Assembly: GCA_036768485.1 (NCBI GenBank)
Contig: JAVLUZ010000819.1
Coordinates: 1 to 64,000 of the forward strand
Length of the DNA stretch: 64,000 nt
Source of the DNA: Mermis nigrescens
Taxonomy: Eukaryota > Nematoda > Enoplea > Mermithida > Mermithidae
Direction of reading: 5' to 3'
In this document: positions 51,301 to 60,300 of the stretch, piece by piece
Layout: each line of letters starts with the position of its first letter
Numbering within the stretch: position 1 is the stretch's first letter
Position numbers and translations under genes: made by a program
The notes under the pieces: model-generated
Database searches by the model: none
The model's input: the letters and a program-made list of their open reading frames with translations, nothing else
What the model was told of the DNA's origin: nothing

Positions 51301-54300
51301 CGAATGACCTGTAACGTCAAATTTATGCAGAAAATTAGGAGAAAAACGTGTGGATTAATGAATTGATCACTCTAATTCTCGAAAATTAAATACTCGTATG
51401 TATACTTGAAATCGCAATTTTCATCGTCATTTGGCGCTTTTTTCAGGTTGAAAGAATCGGTTTTGGCCGAAAATGGCTTGAGGGTATGCTTTCCAGAAGT
51501 CCTGGTAGGAGGATACTCCCATACCCCTTCCCAGTATGCATCTGTGAAGATTGTCTTCTCTCCTGATCCGTTTTTCCTGTACTTTAGTTTCGGAACATTT
51601 ATAGAAAAGCCCCTTCAGTTTTTCTAAACAATTAAAGTCTTGAGGTAGGTTATTTAAATTTTCATGGATGAAATTGTATATCTCTTAAAGTTAAGTGTTT
51701 TTTGACTTTAAATTCCGGTTATAAACGACTATTTGGCCCGCATCGACTCCCTTACGTAATTCGGGGCTGTTACAGTTACAGGCTACATCCCTCTGTATAC
51801 TTGTATGGTTTGAAGTGCTGAAAAAACACATCTTTCTGGGGTTGTTTTTCCTTAAAAATACGACTAGGTTTGCAAAAAAATATCAAAATATTTGTATTTC
51901 TCATATATTGAGATCGAAAGTGTCCATGAGCTGCACATGCTATCTTTTTTAATTGTCGATAATTGAAAATCCTCTTCTTTTTTGTTCATGTTTTTAAAAT
52001 GGCTTGGAAATATCAATAGAAAAGTCAATACAAATTAAGATTCCAATTGCGCAAATTAGCATTGATGCGAAATCCTGTCATTGCTAAAATCTGCTTAAAA
52101 TTTGTTTGATTTTTCTAAATTTGCTCATTTTTCAAGTATTTTTAAATTCCTTATTTTTTAACACCTTAGGAAAGTTTTCTCGTTTAATTTAGATAATTTA
52201 TCAATTATGGGGTTGCAGTTCTACGGTAAATATGGCTTCATTTAGTGGCATATTTATCTATATGTAACATACGAGTATATGTTAAAAAGAATGCTTGCTA
52301 GTTAGCTAGCTTCAGCATTTTACGAATCAGACAGCTGATATTGTAGCAGTCGTACATGTGAGAGGGGGTGGGCAATCTTCCCACCCAAAGTTAATCGTCT
52401 CCTTCATTCCCCCAAAGCCAGAAAATTTTTCACCCCTTCCGCCGATTTTTTCGGAAAAAATCGAATTTTTTGGCCAAAACTTGGAGGTCATTTGTCCCGC
52501 TCCGCCCCGCTCAAAAATAGCCAGGCCCCCTCCCACCCAAAATGTCGAGCTGTTACATGTACATATAGTTGCATTTATAAAATGTGATAAAAATTTTAGG
52601 TGCCAAGTTCGTATCATTGCTAGTGCCATACGCGGAGAATATGTTGCGAAAAGGGGCGCCTCCTTTATTTATTTCGCTGCGATCTTTGTACAAAGACATT
52701 GCTAAGGTGTTTTGTGCAGCAGTAGCAAATTTAATATGTTATATCACCAGAAAAGACGTATCTTAAGCTCGGGCCCGGATCCAGGATTTCGTTTCGGGGA
52801 GCACGACCAAAATTTTTTAAAAACATAGAGGGGGACCAGAGGATGAATTAAAAAAGACGTTTCGCTACCACTAGAGCTGTACACTTTGTAAATTTTGCTA
52901 CCCAGATGCCTTAAATATGGTGCGAATCCAATGGATACCCTCTTGAGCAAATCTCATTTTCTGCATAAAACCTGTGCAAAACAGATGACATAGATGCAAA
53001 AATACACGTTAGGTTGTGTAAAGACTAAAAATGGAGTGTTTAAACCGCACGTTTGGGACTAAATAGACTCTAATTATAATTGTGAAACGCGCCGAAAATT
53101 TTTTGCGATTTGAACCTATTACAACATCATATCAGAGGGGGAGTAAAGGAAAAAATCATTCTCATATTTCATCGAAGGGGCACGTACTACCCCCTATTCT
53201 TCCCTGGATGCGGGCCTGCTTAAGCTGTACATATTTTTCGTTTACTCGTATTCTACCCGCCTTAATCTGGAGAATAAGCCCGGTGGAAAAAACGACAAAA
53301 AATGTGAATTTTTTATAGCAGTTGACCGTTTTTTTGTTAAAGAAATTCTTGTAGATGCTTAAGTCATGCATACAATGCAGTTTTCTAATTATGTACTAGC
53401 GGCAACTTTGTCTCTAAGGAAATCTTCGAAACTATTTGTTCTCGAATATGAATCGACGCATGCCTTAGCGTCGGATTAAATCCTTGATTTTGACTTGGAA
53501 TCAAAAATGGGTGGGGTAAAATTTTTTTTTCGTATTAGGGATCGGACGAGGGTCTTTTTTCCCTCGGCCGAGGCCGGAGCCGAGGAACTTTGAAATTCTT
53601 GCCTCGGCCGAGGCCGAGGCCGAGGGCCGAAGGACCGAGGGACCGAGGATTTGTAATAGATATAATATGAGTATATGATTACAGACAATATAGGACATAT
53701 ATGCTCCATGTGATGTGGGTACAGTAGAAAAGGATTGATTAGTGTAATATAGTTCAAAGCTAACAATCTATTATTTAAATTTTACTCAAAGGTAGGTATC
53801 ACGCATTCCCACACGGGGGGTGAGAGGGGGTATTACCCTCACCTAAGGGTCCGAGACTTGAATCATTGTCAGACGATTTTGAGCTATCAAACATTTTCTG
53901 CAATGATTTTGGGTACAAAAGCAGCGAAGACATTAAAATCTTTTCGGCGCTTCGCGCCGACTAATACACTTATGTTTTGTTTACCGATAAAATACCTAGA
54001 ATGAACTTAAAATGATCTGAAAAGTCAAAATTCTCGATGAATTCTTATATTTTTTACTTTCAATAGTGACGAAACTAGTCAGAATGGGACGAAATGTAGT
54101 TAAAAACGCAGTTTTTCACACTAAAACATGTTATATAGGATGTTTTATCCATTTTTCATATTTGACCTGCAAAAAAGGCCAGACTCTAAATTTAGTGGAC
54201 CTAAATTTTGGGATTTCACCCGCCCTGAACTTTCGACCTTGGGAAACTATGGCAGGTATGTAAATGACAAGCGCAGAAGTGACAAATTGCTAATCGTCTT

Positions 54301-57300
54301 GATCATTCAGCTCGTTTTCGCCATCACTATTTTGTGTGTTCTACATATCTTTATAATGGCAGAAATTGCATTTCAGAAGGAAAAATGTCAATGTTTTTGG
54401 ACTTTGCGCCGTTTTAGGATGATTCTTCGTGATTTTTGCCCTTACAGACCCAGAAATTAGCTAAAATACACTACCAAAAAAGTCGAACAACTCTGTTTTT
54501 ACCACACTTAAGTCGCTACTGTACCATATTACAGTATCAAAAACTTGTGTGTACAAAATGTACAAAGATTTTTGGGAAGACAAAAACTGTAAAAAGGTTT
54601 AAAATTCCCAGAAATTTTTGGCGCTCCTCGCCGAAATGAGTAATTGTTTGTCTATATCTTAAAAATGGCAGAATTTGCATTTAGAATGGAAAAATGTCAA
54701 ATTTTTCGGCACTTCGCGCCGTTTGGAGGCAATTTATAGTAATTTTTGGCGTCAAAAACAGTGTTTTTCTGTACAAGGTCCGTTTGTACATGTACAAAGA
54801 TGGTCCTCAAAAGTCTGTACATTTTGTACGCGCAAATTTTTGAGTTCGATAATATAGTACAGTTGCGATTTTAGTGTGGTAAAACAGGGTTTTCGATCTT
54901 TGGTAGAGTATTTTGCTAATTTCTGGGTTTCTCACGCCAAAAATTACTAAAAATTGTCCCAAAACGGCGCGAAGCGCCGAAAAATTCTACATTTTCCCAT
55001 TCTAATTGCAAATTCTGCTATTTTAAAGATATATAGGACACTCATTTCGGCGCAAAGCGCCGGAATTTTCTGGAATTTTATACCTTTCTACAGTTTTTGT
55101 CTTCCCAAAATCTTTGTACGTTTTGTATACACAAATGTTTGGCTATTATAATATGGTACAGCAGCGATTTTAGTGTGGTAAAACCAGAGTTGCTCGACTT
55201 TTGGTAGTGTATTTTAGCTAATTTCTGGGTCTCTAAGGGCAAAAATCACTGAGAATCGCTTTAAAACGGCGCGAAGCGCCGAAAAATTCTACATTTTTCC
55301 TTTTAAAATGCAATTTCTGCTATTATAACGATATACAGATTACACAATTACCCAATTCGGCGCTAAGCGCCGAAAATTTTCGCGAATTTCAGACCTTTTT
55401 TGCAATTTTTGTCTTTCCAAAACTCTTTGTACATGTACAAAGACAGTCCCGGAAAGTCTTTGTACATCGGGAAAAATCTTTTCCGAGTACAAAAACTACT
55501 GGTCAGAAATCCAAAAATTAGCTAAAATACACTACTAAAGATCGAAAACGCTGTTTTACCACACTAAAATCGCTACTGTACTATTATGGTAGACTAAAAT
55601 TTGCACGTACAAAATGTACAAAGACTTTTGGGGACCATCTTTGTACATGTACAAACGGACCTTGTACCAAAAAAACTGCTTTGTATTGAATTTACTTTTG
55701 CGATCATGTCAATAACGACACATTGCCTTTTTAAACTATTTGTTACGATCAGGTGGAGGGCATGCAAGAAGCAGCCAACATTTTTGAATTTGCCAATTTA
55801 CATCGCTTTAACAACATTAGCCCCGTTATCATGAATGACGAGGTGCACTTTGCTAAGTAAATTGAAATCTAACAGCACCCTTTTTAAGGCAGAAGCCAAA
55901 TTTTGCCTCTATGATTCTCTGAGAGCGGTAAGCGTTTAACAACTGCCGCCTTAAGTTCCCACGTTTCTTTATCAATAAAATGAAGCGTAACCGGCATATA
56001 AGCATCTACGGCTGCAGAGCTCCACATATCCGTTGTTATCGAACAAAACTTTAAACGATCAGTGCTGTATTTGTGATATTTCGGTATTACTCAAAAATGC
56101 AAAATTGAAAAACCCTCGGTCCCTCGGCCATTTTTCATCTTACCCTCGGCCGAGGCCGAGGGATCTCAAAAAGACCGGCGATTACCGAGGCCGAGGCCTC
56201 GTCCGATCCCTATTTCGTATACATGGACAGGAAATGACTCCATGTAAACTTGAGCAATTCCCGCCCATATTTTCCGACTTATTTTTAAGTAAAACACAAG
56301 CAACAGGTTCTACACTACATACATATGTATGTATGTTTGTGCATAAGTATTTATATTCCTAAGTGGAATTAATAGAATTTTAGAATTGTAAAATATTTTG
56401 AAAAATATAAATATAAAAAATACAATTCAATTTGAGCAATTTGATCAATAATCGACCATTTTTTAAATACGTACTTATCGCAATTTTTATAAAATGGACT
56501 TGTGTGCTTTCAGTTCAGGGAAAGTCTTGCCTGCTGCGTTAACTTGATACTTTACTAATTTTTATTGTTAGCTATTGTTAGCTATAGATATTGCTGTTAC
56601 AATGTACATAAAATATGAGTATTAGCCTACAAATTCTCGTTAATACGTGTTTCGTTTTTATAAATGCAGGTATTATATGTTTTTCAGGTTAAACTAATAG
56701 AAGACTCGTTTTTATCCTTTGCTGACAGTCTTGAAAAGACTGGCTCTTTTCCAGGCGGTAAGATACTTAACATTTTGTTGTCAAAGCGTCAGCTTAGACC
56801 TGTAACTGCTCTAAGTTTTAGGAGGGTGTAAACGGCGATTTTTAGGGGGAATCTACATTTTCAGCACGACCCCCATTAGCACCAGTGCTAATGAAAATTT
56901 TTTCCATTAGCACGGGATAGATTATGTACGTTAGCACACCAGTTTTTTACCCGTATAATACCGACATATGTATAGTGTCAGTAATGCATATCCTTTCTTA
57001 TAATTTAGCTACATTAGGAATGCCATGACATTCTGCAAATCAATTTTTTCTCGATCAATGTTTTTTCTTTGAATAAATCAAGATATTCATGCTAAATCAC
57101 AATTATTGGTTTCCTAATGCCCAATAAACCTAGAAACTGACACCTTTGCACCTATTACAACATCAAAAATGAAAATGCGGTTGTTATATACTAATTTGAT
57201 ATAAAAGCAGACGTCACTGCGCTTATGAATTGAATGATAAATGAGCATAAACAAGCCACTTTTGTCTTCAACCAACATAAAACAGTGCATTGTTGTTGCA

Positions 57301-60300
57301 AAGTAATTATTATGTGCTAGACATCGTTAAACAGCGAGATGAATGCTAAATCTTTTAGGTTGTACACAGATTAATGGTGGAGTGTTTAAATCGCGTACTT
57401 GAGGCTAAATAAATAGTAAGCATGACAGCACCGAAATTTTTTGGGATTTTCGCTAAAAAAATACGTTAAAAAGCGTTAAAATTACTACCGTTTTGCCAAA
57501 AAAACGTCTTCGTATACGTTAGCACATCGCGCTAACGGATAAAACTTTCATTAGCACGGGGCAACTTTTATTAGCGTGGTGCTAAAAAAACCGTGGGGGA
57601 TGCATCTGAAAATGGGCGAAAAACACAAGTTTTAGCCAAAAGTGAATAAAAAGTTTTTTACTTTAGGAGGGAATCTTTATTTCCGTGTTACATGTTTACA
57701 TCAAATACATAACTGTTATTTCTATAAATCCACACTAAGCATACAAACAAGTATCTTATTTTCTCAATGTCTTATTGTCGGTACAGTCTATTTTGAATAC
57801 GAATTCTGCATTACGTGCATCTCGCAATCTTATGGTATGCACGTTAGCGAGCGATATTGTGTGTTAAAATATTGTCCATCTCCACTATCGTTTTTGGACA
57901 CGCAAGTGGGGTGTTTAGTAGTCTAGACCCCAGAATAGAAAAAAAGGGAAATTTTCTCGGGAAAATGAGGCAAAATGAAGGCGAAATATGAATGAAAATT
58001 GAAAATTTTCTTCATAAGTGCTCAATATTGATCACAAACTGTGCAATAACGTAGTTTTAACGTTATTTTAGCGCTTGGCCCAAAAAAGCTCGATTCTTGT
58101 CCCTACCCCCAGATCGACTGCCCCCTCCTCCCCAGATCGGCCACGCTGTGCATCTATGGACACAATTTGTCATTGCGATGCCTTTTAATTTTAATTTTTT
58201 TATTTCTTCCACATTGCATGAAAATTAATTTCACTTTCAGTTTTTTTAAACAAGGATAACTTATTTACTTTATTTCTGTTCGTCATTGCTATTTTTCAGA
58301 ATCGTGGTTTTAGCACGAGAGAGTTTATTAGGCTCGTTGAACATACGTATATTATGCCGTAACGATTGGTTTGGGGATAAAATAAAGCAATTTTTAGCAC
58401 TTTTGCGTATTTTTCGTGGTTGGCACAATTCTGTAGGATTCGTTAAGTACAAACACTGTTTTATTTTTGTACGGGACAAAGATTTTAAGGTTCGTAGCAA
58501 TCTTTGCAAATGTACAAAGATTTTTTGGTGCAAACTCATAGTAATTTTAATGCTTTTTCAGGCATTTTTACTGGAAATTCAAAAATGTGTGGTGTTTTGC
58601 GCCTAATATCATAAGCAAAATATGTGCATTTATTGTTTTTGATTACTACATTTTTATGTCAGATTTAAATACTCTACGATTAATTTTCATGCGGCCTTAA
58701 TTTTTACTGCCGTCGCTTTTCTTTTTGAATTTTTTTGCGGAAAATAAGATTTGTGACAACTTAGCCTTGTTTTCTGAATCCATGATTTTCTGTCAGGGGC
58801 GGAACCATAAATTTTCCTTATAGTGCAAAGAATTGTCCTAAAAATCCGTTCGTCTTGCTTAAATTGCGGTATTTCGCTATCTGCTTGCTTAAGTCGCGGT
58901 TTTTCGCCATCTTTTGGTAGACAGAATCATTTTTAATCCGGAAAGAGTTTAACACTTTCGAAAGGTTTTTTTTACGACAAATGCGCAAAATTAGTGCAAA
59001 AATCAGTGCCGAAGAAATACTCGAGAAATCATTGTAAGAACTAAAAAATCATTGTTCTGTACGATAAACTACATAAACTAAACTACAAATGAGGTCTTGA
59101 GAGCGTCAAGAGAGGCAGTAAATGTAATTAATTGGTACTAAACGGCGCGAAGCGCCGGAAATTCTTGAAAACTCGTGATAATAAATGGCTGAAATCATCA
59201 AAAATACACATTATTCCCTATTGCGCCTAACCATCTTTTGACGACAGGGGGCGGCCGCTCCCCCTTTTAAATCTGCCCTTGTCTGTAATACAAATTAAAT
59301 CAGCTTTCTGAATGTAGTATGTGTATTTAAAGCTGAAAAATCAAAAAAATGGCTCTTTGTGCTGTACTAGTGAATACAGTTGCGGATAACATAATAGTTG
59401 TGTATTCATTGAGAAAATAATTGTGTTGAAGAGCACACCTTTGTATTTTATATATGTACAAAAAATTTCAGCTCTTACGAAGACTTTACCATGAGATCTT
59501 TGTACATGTAAGACAAATAAGTTTGTACAAAAAATAAAACAGTGAGTAAAACGGAAATTTTCTTTGGACAGAATCGTACTAATTATAACATTCCTGCAAA
59601 TCGTTTTCCCAGCTACGTATTTTCTTTTATAGCAAAAATTTGATCGTCTGTATGTGCGGTAATTTATCAAAAGGGTCTTAGAAGAACTTGTGCGGTGTAT
59701 TTTCCTAAGGTTAAAGGTTAAAGGCCGGGCTTTACACCCAAAGTGGGTTTTACATATGCATCCGAAGAGGCTTTCAGCTAGATACCGCCAGGGGGCGAGT
59801 CCCAAGGGTTTTAACCTCCGCCACACAAGTGCAGCTTCCCATTTATCGACCCCGGTGGAATGAAAGGCTGGGTTAGCCTGTCGAAAAGGACTGCATCGAG
59901 GCGGAATCGAACATGGGACCTTAAGATCCGTAGGTCACAGTGTTTACCACTCGGCGTCTCTCGACAATTTCCCTAAGAGAATTTTCTCATAAGTGTTAAG
60001 GTTTACATTCTATCATAGGAAGCCACAAAGAGTCACCTACTACCTTGTTGTGGGTTTATTACTTTTTGGCCTTACATTACGACCAGATTAAGGATCTCGA
60101 CAAAGCATTGGACTATCTGGACAAAGCTGTTGAACATACGCCTACGCTTATCGAATTATTGACGGCGCGGGCGAAAGTTTTAAAAGTCGGTCCTAAGTTT
60201 AATGATTTTATTATACAGAATCTATTTTATGCTTTTCTAAGATTTTTTCACCATCTTAACCGATCTTCTTAGCATTTGGTAAAAACAGCATCTCGTAGTA

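Larger units (their letters stand above)
53536..56212 (-). mobile_element. hAT element, family K (CCTCGG repeats), 2.7 kb, decayed
   Basis: Exact 8-bp target duplication tttcgtat (53528-53535 and 56213-56220). Perfect 16-bp inverted ends tagggatcggacgagg / cctcgtccgatcccta. Subterminal arrays of ggccgagg at both ends. A broken hAT transposase lies on the minus strand near the right end, and several family E pieces plus another MITE have inserted in the middle. NAA15 intron 9. Confidence 0.93.

Noticed and set aside
52680..52706. tctttgtacaaagac in NAA15 exon 9, identical to the family E core word
   Set aside because: The exon encodes the conserved SLYKD motif shared with human NAA15, so the match is coincidence and the exon is not transposon-derived.
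56033..56362. 109-codon plus-strand frame
   Set aside because: Antisense to the hAT transposase remnant and crosses the element end.
59341..59826. 161-codon minus-strand frame
   Set aside because: It runs through a family E end and the body of a SINE; chance frame.
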